Counted from the first letter of the stretch, positions 11,527 to 23,830 are shown. The stretch is DNA of 64,000 nucleotides from Nannobrachium achirus (GCA_963921795.1 OY997641.1:54122950-54186949), one strand, 5' to 3'. The notes: generated from the sequence alone by a model not told the origin. A program made the numbers and translations.

Positions 11527-14500
11527 AAGCTGTATTAAAAATAGCTAGGCCTATTTGATATAAATCTTCACCACTAAAAATTAGATATTAGATAGACAAA
11601 CACAATTATACAAAGGGGAGGCATTATGATTAGATTTCAGGTGTGTGATTTAAAGCTGCACAATGCACATTTCCTGTGTCCTATCCTAGATCTGACCTCC
11701 TGCTGAACCCTGTAAAAGCCAAGTGTTATATTTAGCCACATGGTGCTGGATCAACTGAGGGCCTGATTTAAATGACATCCTTACCAACAGATAGTCCTTC
11801 TCCATGCCTTCCCAATGTGTGGAGGAGTTTGGAAAGACATTTTGCAAGATACGTTTTTGAGCATATTGCTATCAATTTGGATTTCTTTATTTATTATGTA
11901 TAACTGCATTTTTATGTAAGAAACTGTGATGTGGCTTAGCATTAATAAAAGTATATGGTATGGTATCAACAAGTATTTTGATTTCAGTGCAATTACCCAA
12001 CAATCTATGTATTCAGATTTTATTCAAAAGTTCAAAGACCTTCTGTATAGTGTGTGCACGTGCGCTACCTTTACAGGGTTCCCACTGCTGAAGTCGAGGG
12101 AGATGATGAGGTCGATGTCTCTCTCTTTTCTGAGGGCGGAGAAGTAGGGAGAGTTCAGCAAAATCCCGGCATCTTCATAGTCCCTCGTTTCTGTGTCCAG
12201 GATTTCGTCAGCTTCTTTAGCGATATACAAAAATACATTACAAAATACTTCTTTACATAGCCAGAACACTTTGTCTGTGGGAATTCAGAATGGGGCCAAA
12301 TAGGTCAGACTTAGGTGCTCTATTGGAATGCTGCCCTTTTGGAATTATGGGAAACCTTGAATACTCAGATTAATCAATAATTATGAACTGTGATTTGTGT
12401 CAGAGCTCTGATCCTACCTGGCAAGGCTGGCATGTTGTACAGGAAGTTGTATGAGGTTCCCCACGTCCAATGCATTGCACATTTTATGGTGCTGCAGATT
12501 ATCTCCAACCATACTGAAATTAGAAGTACACTGTAGTAGATTTGTATGAAACAAGTAATACTGACAACTATATTCAGACAATACAGACTTTATTACTATT
12601 ATTGTGGTCATCTTTAAAATGTTTATTTTGAAATGCATCTGGTGCTTCTTAAAATGGATGCATGGATTACAGTGCCAAACACAGAATACTGTGGTATTAT
12701 GGAATAATACATCATTATGTTATTTTCTGATCACTGTGGATTGTGCCAAAGGAAAAGGTGCCTGAAAAGGCACAGAGACTTTTTACAAGCAGGGGCGATC
12801 GATCATCTGGGATAAACTGAAAATGGAGATTTGTATTGGATTATTGGATTAGTATTAGTTTTGGATTAGCATTGGATTAGTATCTAATCTAAAAGTTTAT
12901 AGTTGATTTGTTATTACACTGTTAACTCAACTGGAAACATTTAAATTACTCAACAAATTACTTATTATATAAATGGAAATTCCCATCCCAAAACAATAGT
13001 CTAAATGTAGAATGAGGGAACAGCACCACTCACTGGTAGCAGAGACACAGTCTTTGGTCAAGTCGTGGAACCAGTCCAGGAAACATTCAGAGACAGTCAG
13101 TGTATGATCCTTGAGCTTGTCCTTAATCATTTCCAAAGGCATCTCATCGTTTGTGTCTAAAAACACTTTCTTGCCTGTCTTGTCCACCTTGCCTATAGGG
13201 AGTTAAACAGAGATGGATTTTTTTTTTGCTTCACAAAGTCTGCAGACTTATTTGAACAGCAAGGAATGTTTGGATTTGATATCAGAAGATCAATATAATC
13301 AATATAAATGAGTGCATTGTGTACACCGGCAGCGCCTATATAGGCATACTGTATAGTGTTTTAATGTGGGTTGATACTAATAACTGAACTATGTGTGAAA
13401 TGTGGTGATAACTGTTTTGGCACCTGTCCTTGTGTCTGTGTCTGTGCACATTTAATTTAGCACGTGTGCAGCCGCACACACTGTAGCCAAAGCGGCAATA
13501 TTTATTTCAGGACGCAGAAGAAGGCAGTTTGTTGCCGAAAAGTTGTACATCAGTGAAGTCCTATGCCAAATTTCCCAAAATTGTGGGCACTAAAATAACC
13601 ACCTGAGATATGAAGCTTTTGGGGGACTTGTAAATCAATGAGGAATCTTAACTGACTTTATGAACATCTTAGCGCTATGAACATCACAGCATTCAGTGAT
13701 CCACCCATGGGATGATTTGAGTCGACACACATATTATAGTACTTTGGTCCATGCAAAGTGCAAATGACTACTTGGAAATAGATGACGAATACTGGCAGAA
13801 CGCAATTGCTATATTTAAGTGTACCTTCAAGCAGCGTGTTCAATTTTTGGGCAAGATCTGCATGTTTCTTATGTTCTAAGACTCGAATGTGCATCTCAAC
13901 ATGGGTATGGAGCACGTCACATCGCTGGCAGTGGCACTTCAAATCTAGAAGAAAAGTACATGTGTGTATTTTAGTAAATGCTCGGATGAACAAATGAACC
14001 AACAGAGAAATGAATAAAAGAATAGTTTCATACGTTGTAAGAATTTCTTTATGTGGTCCAGTATTAGCTGCATGTCAGCTAGGGCACTGCCACACATGCC
14101 TGCCCCAATGATAGATCAACACAGAGTCAGGGTTAATAATTATTATAGTTAACTAAAACTAACAAAATATCGGACTTGAATTGAAAATGAAAAACTAATT
14201 TAAACATTTTAGTGAACTGAAATAAACATAACAACAGTGATGTCTGGATCACAATGCGTTGTGATGCAATGCTTTCTGCTTTGATTTTTATTTTATCTTG
14301 CTTCTGACTATCCTGTACATATTATAATAAAAAAAAAGAAAAACTAAAACTAACACTAAAACCAATAAACACTAAACCAAACTAGCAAACCTGCTTTATA
14401 CATGTATTACAACTAATTGAAACTGAAAACATGAAGTAAAGAAAAAAGTTACAAATATATTTAAAAACTATAATAACGTTAGGCCACAGACCCCCGTTTG

Positions 14501-14901
14501 ATTAAATGTTCCATCTCTGGGACGGCAATCTACACTATAAAATCGTAACTCTGAGAGTGTACTCCGAGTTAGTCCCATAACTCCTCAAGGACTGCTGTAT
14601 GCAGTTACAATGCATTATTATTCATTGGGCAGTGCTTGGTTCTCCCGTATCCAACATGGTGTCCCAGTAGTAAACAATCTCACTTTACAACTAAACAAAC
14701 AGTACAATAAAGAATGTTCATGAAAACATATTAGACTCTTGTCCAAAATGTTTTCATAGGCAATGCAGAAACATAATCTTGATTTGTGTGTGTCTATAAT
14801 ACAGTGTGTCTGTAGCATTATAGCATGTCTGTTATAGCATTAGAAAAAGAAAATCAACAGAACAACGGAACTGACCAAGGTAGTCTCTAACTAGAAGTCA
14901 C

Positions 14902-15041
14902 CTTTTATGTAGCTCATGTCCATCTCTGGCTGCTGCTTTATCTGGTTCCCTTTGTTGAACTGACTCCCGTGTGGGCCTGGTCCACGAAGGCCCCAGTGAG
15001 AGAGTACCCGGCCTCATTGGGGGTCATCTCAAACCACACGT
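14902..15041 (-). pseudogene. pla2g4c: Copy A exon 6 carrying a 1-bp frameshift
   Basis: The exon encodes the conserved cPLA2 segment [18 protein letters not shown]. Copy B then reads [20 protein letters not shown], but copy A has lost one base in the His-Phe-Gly codons, so the downstream frame runs into a TAA within about ten codons. Both splice sites are kept. Confidence 0.85.
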
Positions 15042-15191
15042 CTGCCAAGGAAAACTCAGTCAAACTTTGAAACTACCAGTATAAAATTCAATGGTCACAA
15101 TATATAACTAACTGTACATGTTCGATCATCTTTATTTATTAGGTCGATGATGAAACAATGACTCCATGGTTATGCATTACTGCACGCACAC

Positions 15192-16566
15192 CAGGGCTCG
15201 AGACTAAGGGAATCCCGACGTCCCAGGGACTTAAAATTATATATTTGGGACGCAAATTAATCTCCCCTGGGACGCATGCGGGACGTAGAGGATTGTTTTG
15301 AGCCAACGGCGCATATCAATGTCACTGCTCAAACCACGGTGTGCAAACTCGCAGCATGAGACTCACAGAAAATGAATATGATGTCAACAGAATGTTTAAG
15401 AAGTTACCACAGGCAGTGTTGATCATCCTTTTCAGTTAGAACTTATTTTAGTTGCTAAAATGCTGCGCTATTTGAAGAGATTATAACCAGCAGAATGAGG
15501 CAGAGAACAGACTGTCAATCTGGGTTACAACTAGTGGAAAATAGCCGATCTACAAGCTGTGGCTGAGAGATAAATCTTAGCATCCCCGCCCCCTGCTTCG
15601 CTACATAAAGAGTAACGTTATATGATTTGGATTGTGATTATTAATGAAAATGTAAAACGGAACGCGATGTCAACGCACCAAGCACAGACACGTAGCCTAC
15701 GTTTAGTGAGCAGCACGAGCAGTTGTTTGAATATAGAAGTAGGACACGTTGTAATTAAATCAACGGTTTGTTTAACTTTTGTCATCTCTATAAACCTATA
15801 GCCTATATTCCCAAATACAAGACGTTATGTTCGTCTAATCAACTTCATCACAACCAGCCGTGCAAGCTGGCATTCATTTCACAGAGTTCCCGTGCTGTGG
15901 TGGCTTATTTTCTCCAGTAATAGTCTCTTATTTAACTCTCAAAAGCAACCGGTCCGCTCATAATAAATAACTCCATTTTGGCTACAGTTCATCTGAACCG
16001 CTTGCTGTGAAACACAACGGACCCAAAAAGCAGACTGCACTGCACACGTCTCCACTCGATGAAGCGTGTATGGCACTGGTTATACTTCTTTCAGTACGAC
16101 GGTGTTGAGCGGTGCGGTGAGCATATAGACGATATAAAAGCCCTCAAAGCCCAGAGGATGCGACCAATTGTAGGCTTGTAGACGCGCAACACGTTCGTAC
16201 GGACAAAGTACAAACCCAGTTTTACCGTAATTCCTCCAACAATCGTGCATGATTGGTTCTTTAGTTTACCGTATATGACAATCACACCAGCAAACTGGCT
16301 GAGGTAAGATTTTTAGAAGCCACAAATGACAGTATAAAAATAGAAAGGATTGTCAAGCCAATTTCACCAGCAACAACAACAACAATATAATAACAACAAT
16401 AACAATAATAATAAATCTTATTATAATAGTCATACTAATAGACCTGCAATAATTTATTATTTTTTTATTATTTTTTGGGGACGGATTACATTCATTTGGG
16501 GACGGTTCAATTTGTATTTTGGGACGGTCCTGGGACGTAGGTGAAAAAAGTTAGTCTGGAGCCCTG
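15192..16566. mobile_element. hAT element, 1375 bp, with 8-bp target duplication
   Basis: Ends are CAGGGCTCGAGACTAA and TTAGTCTGGAGCCCTG. The target duplication ACGCACAC flanks it exactly (15184-15191 and 16567-16574). It lies in the intron between exons 5 and 6 of copy A. Copy B has only a short CACA-rich stretch there (about 35868-35890), so it is a copy-A-specific insertion. No transposase ORF of useful length, hence non-autonomous. A (CAA/AAT)n run lies near 16363-16412. Confidence 0.8.
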
Positions 16567-17149
16567 ACGCACACACGCACAAGAGTAATGTGAAAAGAGT
16601 AATGACACGTTACTGTCTGAAACTTTTTTGCCGTCTTGTTGGTTGATCTTCTTGTCAATCATAGTAAAGATGGGATAGGGATCCAGGCTGTCTCTTCCTC
16701 TCTGGGCTGAGAGCACATGCTCATCTATCTGAAGAGACAACACAACTGACTGATTACTCATTACTCATGTTACTGTATATCATTTTTATTGTATGTTTTG
16801 CAAGCTTCATGGCGGACTATATAATAATATGTTGCTGTTGGGCAGTGACAAACTACAGTCAGTAACTCAAAGTAACAAGAAATCTTGTGAAATAAAATGT
16901 CGCCAACCAATCATCAAGGACGATGATACACGAAGAGGAAGAAACGTTCTGCTTTTCTTTTCATAAATGAACGCTATTGAACACCCTGTATGTGAGTGGG
17001 TTAAACACATTTGAACCAAGTAAAAGGTTCGTTACAAAACCAGCTAACTCCATTGGTTGGTCAAACTGTTGGCTAAACCAGCTTCACCCCCTCTCCACTG
17101 TGTGGTCACAATACCAACTTTAAGAAGGCAGTATTGCTTTGTTTTAATA

Positions 17150-17614
17150 CAGGGGTCTTCAACGTTTTCAGGGCAAAGACCCCTTTAGCTGAGAGAGAGA
17201 TGAAGCAGGGACCCCCAGATTCCAAATAGTTTTATCGTTTGACAGCACAATCATCAGTGTATTTGGGATTCATGTCAATGTGTGTTATCAGATGTAACCA
17301 CTTGAACCGTCAATACTTATAAATAAACTTGACCTTTCACTCTGTACTTAGTGTGCTCTTTTTTCCCCTCAACACCAAACCTCTTTGCCGGAAATAGCCG
17401 ATCTACAAGCTCACAACGCCTCGCACTGCAAGGCGTTGTGAGCTTGTAGATCTGCTATTTTTGGCTAAAATTCTCAGAATATGGACGTTAGGGTTCAAGT
17501 GGTTAATATAAAGAAAAGAGAAAAAAGGTTTCTATCGAACAAAGATTTGAAGGACCCCCTGTAGTAACTCTGAGGACCCCCTAGGGGTCCCGGACCCCCT
17601 GTTGAAGACCCCTG
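17150..17614. mobile_element. hAT MITE, 465 bp, with internal hairpin
   Basis: Ends CAGGGGTCTTCAACG and GTTGAAGACCCCTG are inverted. TTTTAATA is duplicated at 17142-17149 and 17615-17622. The interior has an almost perfect hairpin at about 17393-17464 built on GATCTACAAGCTCACAACG, which recurs in other elements of the window. Confidence 0.85.
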
Positions 17615-18015
17615 TTTTAATATAAGGTTTTCTTCATTTCCTGATAGATTAATATTTTGTTTATTCATGTCCTGAGTTTAGCTGGGGTCTGCCAGACAAC
17701 AGAGATATACTGTAACAAGGAGACCGTTGTTGAATACTACCGGTATGTAACCTAAAGAGCATTTACTGTGTAGTTGATTGGCTGACCTCTTTCACGACAG
17801 TGGGGACAACCATTGCAGACCAGAAATGTGTCAAAGAGTAGTTGTCATATTGGCTGTAGTACTTTTTCAGTTGTTCTTTCATCTCCTCCCAGGGCACACT
17901 CTCAGAACCTAGCCTTTTTACTATGGCGTCTGTCACTGATGGTTTGGAGGACCAGTTGAGCTCTTGGTACAAGGGGGCCATGCACCTGGGGATGATAAAA
18001 GAGAGAAAAATACAT

Positions 18016-18870
18016 CTAAAACGTCTAGTTCCATTCTTTGATTCTGGTTGGCTGGTTTCCCTTTAATTGCTGTGGTATATGAGACTTTATTACACGGCGT
18101 GTTTGAATGCTTGATTCTGATTGGTCAATCGCTGAAATCAGAGGTCTGATATTCCCCGATAACATACCGCTCCAGTCTATAACAGACCGCTGCCTAATCA
18201 AAGACTCAGAACACCTGCTGCAGTCAGGCTGCACTGCATGAATCTTGTGCTGTAACCAACATGTCAGCCATGTAAACAAACACACAGCAACATTTAGAAC
18301 CACACGTTGCTCTCAAGAATGTTTTTAAAAATATTTTAAGCGAGAAATAGACGATGTAGTATCAGAAAATGGATTCTATTTAATCAGCGCTTCCTTGTTT
18401 TCCAAGGCGACGTGTCGCGCTGGGGAGGACGTCGCCCAGCGCAACACACGGCTGAATACTTTCAGCCGTCTGTAAACAAGGAAATGCCTTGTTTTGTTTT
18501 TAGTTTTGAGTCAAATTATTAATGTATTAATTCATTATCAGGTTGCCGGTCTGTTATGTATGGACAATCCCCGCGGAGCCATTCATTATCCCTTACATAA
18601 TCCACACCTTGAATCAGTTTGTATCAAACCCATGCGTTATTTCTTTCCACAGCGTTTCACAGTGCACCAATTATCTGCACCTGTGTTGTTGGGTAAAAAG
18701 CTGGGAACTACTTTCTTGTAGCTGGGAACTACATTCTTGCAGACCTTGTAGTGAATTATTAGTGTTTTAGAAGGCATGTGGTTGACTGTATTTTATCTCA
18801 CCGCGCCTCTCAGCCGTTGTAAAATACCAGGTAACCACATGCCTCTTGCATGTGGCTTATTGCTTCAATT
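18016..18870. mobile_element. Non-autonomous repeat, first copy (intron of copy A)
   Basis: Contains GATTCTGGTTGGCTGGTTTC near the left end and TAAAATACCAGGTAACCACA near the right. An inverted-orientation relative lies at 35110-35565 in a different intron of copy B, so these are independent insertions of one family. The left part has an extra 400-bp segment not present in the other copy. Superfamily not determined. Confidence 0.5.
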
Positions 18871-19041
18871 GAATCAATGCATTAAGACCTGAGGCAGATT
18901 CTACAAGTGCCTTCTAAATCCTAACAAAAGTTTTTTGAAAACCTCATGTTGCTATATCAGTGGTGCTCAAACCTTTTCAGGACCCAAAAATGTGTCACTT
19001 CATTGTCCTCACTAAACCAGCACACAGGTAGAGAGTACCAC

Positions 19042-19215
19042 TAATGCTGCATTCACACTTAGAGCCAAGCCAATGGTTGGCTTGGTAATTCTATATAATC
19101 TCTATGCAAACCAGCTTTTAAAATTTCCATGCTCGAAAAAAAGCTTGGAAATGTTTAAAGCTGGTTTGCATAGCCAACCATTAGCTTGGCTTTTCTGTAT
19201 GTTAATGAGGCATTA
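19042..19215. mobile_element. Palindromic foldback MITE, second copy
   Basis: Same family as 6322-6518: CTATGCAAACCAGCTTTTAAA and its complement face each other around an AAAAAAAGCTT centre, with TAATGC and GCATTA at the ends. It sits in the intron between exons 3 and 4 of copy A. Confidence 0.7.
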
Positions 19216-19684
19216 GACGTAGTGGGCAAGTTACATGTGTATAAAGGCAGCGGGCGAGGTGTGAACCCGCGCATCTGAACCCTCCGGTGTGGATATGTTA
19301 ACTGAAAATAATGGGAGCAGCTGTTCTTTTGACGTGCTCCGTCTGCAGCCGGTGTGTGTTCCTTAAATGTCTACCAGGTAGATCCTGAGACTCCGGCCAG
19401 GTACAGCATGCAGTCCAGCAGTCCTTCTTCCCTCAGTTGTTCCAGAGATCCCAGCAGGCCCACCATGGCTCTCTCTCCTCCCCCAGAGGCGATCAAAGCG
19501 ATGTTGGGAACCTCTTCCTATTAAATAGAAAGAGTATGATAGATAGTAGTTGTTTCCAACACTTTTCTGGATATTAAATATAGATATAAGTTATATTGGT
19601 ATAGCCTAGGCATTTTTACATCACACCACTGGAAGTGTCCATTAGGCCTATGTGAGTTGCCGTTTCACAACAATGAAATCATTG

Positions 19685-20020
19685 TGACCGAAGGTCGCAG
19701 TATACCATGAGAAATGTCGCAGCTTGTCTCTGTCTGTGTCTGTCTGTCAGTCAGTCAGTCAGTCAGTACACATTTTTACAGTCTATGGTTCTATGGGTTT
19801 GTGTATGGTTCTATGGGTTTGTCGCTCTGACATCATCCTCTGGCTTGATGTCCCTTTTATGCCCATATATTTTATGCCCATTTATAGTCGACAATGTGAT
19901 CACACTTGCAAATTAATTAACGTCCTTGTCCGTTTTATTCCTATATATGGAGATCCCTGCTTTTTGGAACAAATAGCAGCATTTCTTTTTTTCTAAATAT
20001 GATTTCAACAGTATACAATA
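19685..20020. repeat. Repeat bounded by GCGACC..GGTCGC palindrome
   Basis: Begins with GACCGAAGGTCGCAGTATAC and continues with GTCA tetramers and TTTTATGCCCATATA words. The reverse complement of its start is found at 40473-40510, and further ends of the same type lie at 32811 and 63779. Probably one family of AT-rich repeats containing GGAGATCCCT words. Confidence 0.5.
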
Positions 20021-20539
20021 AAAGAAAAGAAAAAAGTCTCAGATTGTCTCAAATTTAAAATGTGTTTAAATGTAGCAGCTCTGTTTATACTCTATGTGCA
20101 GTAGGTCTAGATGCCACTCAATGATTTGTAGTGCTTGGGGTGGTTGTATTCCATTCTCTAGCCTTCTTTTATTGCAACACTTCACACATCTTGCTGCTGT
20201 GTTCGCACATTGTTATATTTATCCCAGTAGGTATGTGAGTTTTTTGTCGTTGTCGCACTCACCTTTGCAGCTAAGTGACCCTTTTTCTTAAATGGATAGT
20301 TCACCCCCAAAATTACTATTTCTCTCACCCCATAGAGACTGAATTCATCATGGATATGTTTTGTTTTTGTCACATTCCTAAGCCGATAATTTGAGGAGAC
20401 TATTTGTGTCTCCATAGGGAACAAATAGAGTCTCTTTTTGTGTCCATAGGGAACCACTGCTGGTTAACAAATTACTGGCTATGGAATGAGACAAAGACAA
20501 ATAAATATCCATGAATTCCATGGGGTGAGTAATCAATGG

Positions 20540-20541
<2 letters not shown>

Positions 20542-20590
<49 letters not shown>
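20542..20590. repeat. (AT)n microsatellite
   Basis: Nearly pure AT dinucleotides in the intron between exons 2 and 3 of copy A. Confidence 0.9.
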
Positions 20591-20593
<3 letters not shown>

Positions 20594-20663
20594 AATATAT
20601 ATACAAATATATATACAAAAATATATACAATGGATTTCAAGTGTTATAAGACATGCTGTAGGG

Positions 20664-20706
20664 TGAGTCAGTCAGTCAGTCAGTCAGTCAGTCAGTCAGT
20701 CAGTCA
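20664..20706. repeat. (GTCA)n microsatellite
   Basis: Tetranucleotide run. An equivalent expanded run lies at the same intron position in copy B (42052-42103), so the repeat predates the duplication. Confidence 0.9.
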
Positions 20707-20952
20707 ATATTGGCCTTACAAATATCTACAGTTCCCACAATGTACTGCATGCTAATTGCATATCACAGACCTTTCTATAAAATAGCTGAAGGGCTCCTAC
20801 CAGAGTGCAGGGGATGTTGTTGTTCTTCAGGCATTGTTGAACCCTGGCTCTTCGACTGGTGACATACTGTTTCTCTGCCTCATTCAGAGAATGACCAATT
20901 CTGACCTTGATATTAAAACACATTATAAAACATATATGTTTACCTTTTTGGG

Positions 20953-20955
<3 letters not shown>

Positions 20956-21041
<86 letters not shown>
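20956..21041. repeat. (GT)n microsatellite
   Basis: About 43 GT units in intron 1 of copy A. Copy B has a (GCGT)n plus (CA)n tract in the same place (42316-42392). Confidence 0.95.
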
Positions 21042-21044
<3 letters not shown>

Positions 21045-21502
21045 TTGTCAATGTTTGTCCGTATCATGTGCTCTATAGAGCGTTATATCTTCGACTGGTC
21101 TGGACCGATTTGTGGGCCATGGACCGATTTTCAGGGGTTGTGTTGTTTTTTTCAAAAAAGAAAATCAAATACAAAATACAAAAACATTTTTCAAAACAAT
21201 TTCAAAAAAAGAAAATGCATACATTTTTCGTCTATTTTTGAAATTAAGTTATTATAATTGCTCATATTAAGTTTTTGTAAGTTTGGGTCCCGAGGAGACA
21301 CCAAATGTATCTGTTGGGTCTTGAGCTGAAAAGGTTTGGGAAACATTGATTTAGCGACAAATGATTAATGTATGTTCTATAAATATTATTGCTGTGTAAT
21401 TTATAATATTTCCCCATATCCACGAATGGGCAGACAATTAACAATATACTGTATAGTTGATTAGCTTACCCATTCAGCTATGTTCTCTGTGTGAGCTGTC
21501 AG

Positions 21503-21664
21503 CGGGGACTGGCACTGCCCCATTGGTCGAACTCCTGTTGGGTGGACTGAGGTTAGGGTTGGGTTTAGGTTTAGGCATAGTTTTACTGAGGTTAGGGAGG
21601 GTTAGGGTTAAGGTTAGGTTTAGGTGGTCAGACCAAAGGGAGTTCGACCTAAGGACATGTTACC
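21503..21664. mobile_element. 162-bp insertion in the 5' leader of copy A
   Basis: CTGTCAG is duplicated on both sides (21496-21502 and 21665-21671). Copy B reads straight through this site (GAGCTGTCAGCCAAATGAGC). The insert has facing GGTCGAACTCC and GGAGTTCGACC near its ends and GGGTTAGGGTT-like words inside. A relative with TTGGTTCGACCTCCCGTTGG lies at about 39883-40058. It pushes the TATA-like box about 160 bp further from the first exon. Confidence 0.75.
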
Positions 21665-21718
21665 CTGTCAGCCAAAATGAGCAAATTGAGCTTGAATCCT
21701 GTGCTGTGCTGTGCCGCC

Positions 21719-21726
21719 TTATATAC
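21719..21726 (-). promoter_or_regulatory. TATA-like box of copy A
   Basis: On the minus strand GGTATATAAGG precedes the leader, matching the copy B promoter. The inserted element between it and exon 1 would lengthen the leader. Position by similarity to copy B; no transcription start can be read from sequence. Confidence 0.5.
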
Positions 21727-21837
21727 CACAAGATAAGACTAGTCAAACAGGAAATGATGGGATGATTATTATAACACCAAACAAAAAGCATGAATACCAA
21801 ACAAAAATCAGACACATTTTTAAAAAGCTCAGTTGTC

Positions 21838-22036
21838 TTAAAGGACAACTTAGTTTTTTATTTATTTTTTATTTGTTCTCCTGCTATCTATCTGTCTCAT
21901 CTTCCAACGGGTATAGAAACCTTATGTGGAGCAAATACATCCTCATACTTCTATTCACCTAATTTTGCTGTTAAATTATTTGTATCCATCATAAATATAC
22001 ACTCCTCCATGGGCTGCTCCTTACATTATGATGCTC
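21838..22036. repeat. TTAA-type element end
   Basis: TTAAAGGACAACTTAG matches the left end of the TTAA elements at 25695 and 56278. Only the left end is recognisable here. Confidence 0.4.
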
Positions 22037-22254
22037 CCACATATTCTCACGCACGCACCATGCAGTTACAGTTACTTTCCCCAAAACCCACACTCTGCAC
22101 ATATTTTGCAGCACATATATTCGAACGGGTAAGGTCTAGTACTACTAAAATGTGGAACGCCCTCCTGCAAGCCCTAAAGGAGAATAAATCCCTAACCTCC
22201 TTCAAAATCGGTCTGAAAAGTCACTTACAGACGGCTGCTACTCAAAACCTGTAA
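22037..22254 (+). mobile_element. LINE ORF2 C-terminal fragment
   Basis: The plus-strand frame ends with RSSTTKMWNALLQALKENKS and TSFKIGLKSHLQ before a stop, the kind of tail found at the C-terminus of CR1/L2-clade non-LTR ORF2 proteins. The rest of the element is missing. A 3' region with TTCTAATA..ATTCTTCAATCAA occurs twice (about 22526 and 22686) and runs into the (CAAT)n tract, as expected for a LINE 3' microsatellite tail. Clade is inference. Confidence 0.5.
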
Positions 22255-22698
22255 ATAGACTCTTCTTTTCCACTGTAAATATATGCTATGTTTGTTTTTA
22301 TTTTCCTTTTATTTTTCTGCTTTTATAATTGATGTTGCAAAGTAGGCCTTCTAGTGTCTTCTATCCGTCCGGCTTTCAATGTTATATGAGATAGGCCTAC
22401 AGTACATAAAGTGTTTCCTGTGTAAATAAGCCGACAAGCTTACTAGGATCTCCTTTTAGTTGACCTTATATATATACCAGCGATTTGTACTGTCATGAAA
22501 CTGAACCTTTTCCTATTGCAAAACTTCTAATAAATTCTTCAATCAAACAATCATACTCACCTTCCCTTTTCCACTGTAAATATCTGCTTCTGTTTGTTTT
22601 TATGTTCCTTTTATTGTTTTTGCTTTTATAATTGATGTTATCCTATGCAAAGTATTGTGTTCTAATACCTTTTCCTATTGCAATCTTCTAATACATTC

Positions 22699-22699
<1 letters not shown>

Positions 22700-22764
<65 letters not shown>
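22700..22764. repeat. (CAAT)n microsatellite, probable LINE tail
   Basis: About 16 CAAT units directly after the second LINE-like 3' end. Confidence 0.9.
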
Positions 22765-23709
22765 TCTGATGTCTTTAATACTTGCCTACTTACTTGCCTT
22801 TAAGCCTGACAGAGATGGAATGAGGCTGTATCAGTCAGCGCACTTCAGTTCTGCGTTCACTCACAGACTACAGAACTCCTATCTCCTCTTCACCATCATC
22901 ATAGCAGACAATATTCTTCAGAAGATGATATTACTGACAATTTACCTGACTGTCGTCCTTATTTCTTCTTCTTGCCACTGTTGCCAGACAGATGCAGCCA
23001 GTACTAACTTGAATTGTTCTGCTAGCAGCTAGTCCAATAAATGAATACATCTCTAATGACTTGCAAATCGCCCTTATTTGCAAAGATCGTTGAGATCCCA
23101 TCAATCCTGCCACTCTGTTTCACACCTTATATCAGCTTGAATGCAAATAGCATACAAACAGAGTCACAAGACACTCCTTGCACATTCCAAAGGATCATTA
23201 TAGGCCTACATGTGTCTTCTTTGTCGAAATGAACACTGTAAACTCCAATGTCTCTAGCCCTCAGTTCTTCTGTTGATTTCTGGAAATGGAGATCCCTGCA
23301 ATAAAATATTTTTGAGATTCTGGGGGTCCTTGTCCTTGACATGAAAATGTTTGAGAACCACTGTCCTAGGCTGTATGTTCCCACGGTCGTATTGTGTGTT
23401 CCCACAGGGTTTCCCCTATTACCATGTACCTCAGGCCTAGGCCTACATGTGTGCTTTCCAAGATTCCTGCAGAGTGTTCCCAGGGTCCTACACAGGTCCC
23501 TGGTCCATGTGATCCACAGTGCCACAAGGTCTAATACTTTGAAAATAATTCTACACAGAATCTGATCTCCATACTAAAACCACCTGCATTGTCCTCCTCC
23601 TCACTGTCACTCGGATCAGCTAACAAAGGGAAGCTGTCTGAGCCTTTGCCCTAAACCCAAACTGTGGAACAAACATGCAGAAAGAAATGTGTAAAAATAG
23701 CTCTATTGC

Positions 23710-23713
<4 letters not shown>

Positions 23714-23806
<93 letters not shown>

Positions 23807-23830
23807 TGTGTGTGTGTGTGTGCATGTGTG
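23714..23830. repeat. (GT)n microsatellite
   Basis: Long GT tract with one GG interruption near 23800 and ending in GTGCATGTGT words. The cysteine/valine ORFs through it are artefacts. Confidence 0.95.

Larger units (their letters stand above)
9691..21481 (-). pseudogene. pla2g4c: Cytosolic phospholipase A2 gamma-like, copy A (start lost, frameshifted)
   Basis: Thirteen exons on the minus strand match copy B one for one: 21470-21481, 20801-20905, 19375-19517, 17787-17985, 16614-16728, 14902-15041, 14034-14099, 13825-13944, 13034-13192, 12418-12513, 12069-12214, 10664-10832 and 9691-9866. Splice borders are GT..AG. Active-site blocks are present: SGGGERAM (oxyanion hole and Arg), GVSGSTW (Ser nucleophile) and [11 protein letters not shown] (Asp). 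Two lesions are visible. The initiator is ATA where B has ATG. Exon 6 is 140 nt against 141 in B, with one base missing near 14969-14972, so exon lengths total 1646 nt, not a multiple of three, and a stop follows shortly. Exon 4 is one codon shorter than in B (SVPWEE against SVPLWEE), which is in frame. A 162-bp element also sits in the leader. Sequencing error could explain one lesion but less easily both. Known family role: hydrolysis of membrane glycerophospholipids, Ca2+-independent in the gamma class. Confidence 0.85.

Noticed and set aside
20726-21257. ORFs rich in Thr-His or Cys-Val across GT/CA tracts (also at 23651, 46720, 47351, 56860, 62339)
   Set aside because: They are translations of dinucleotide repeats.
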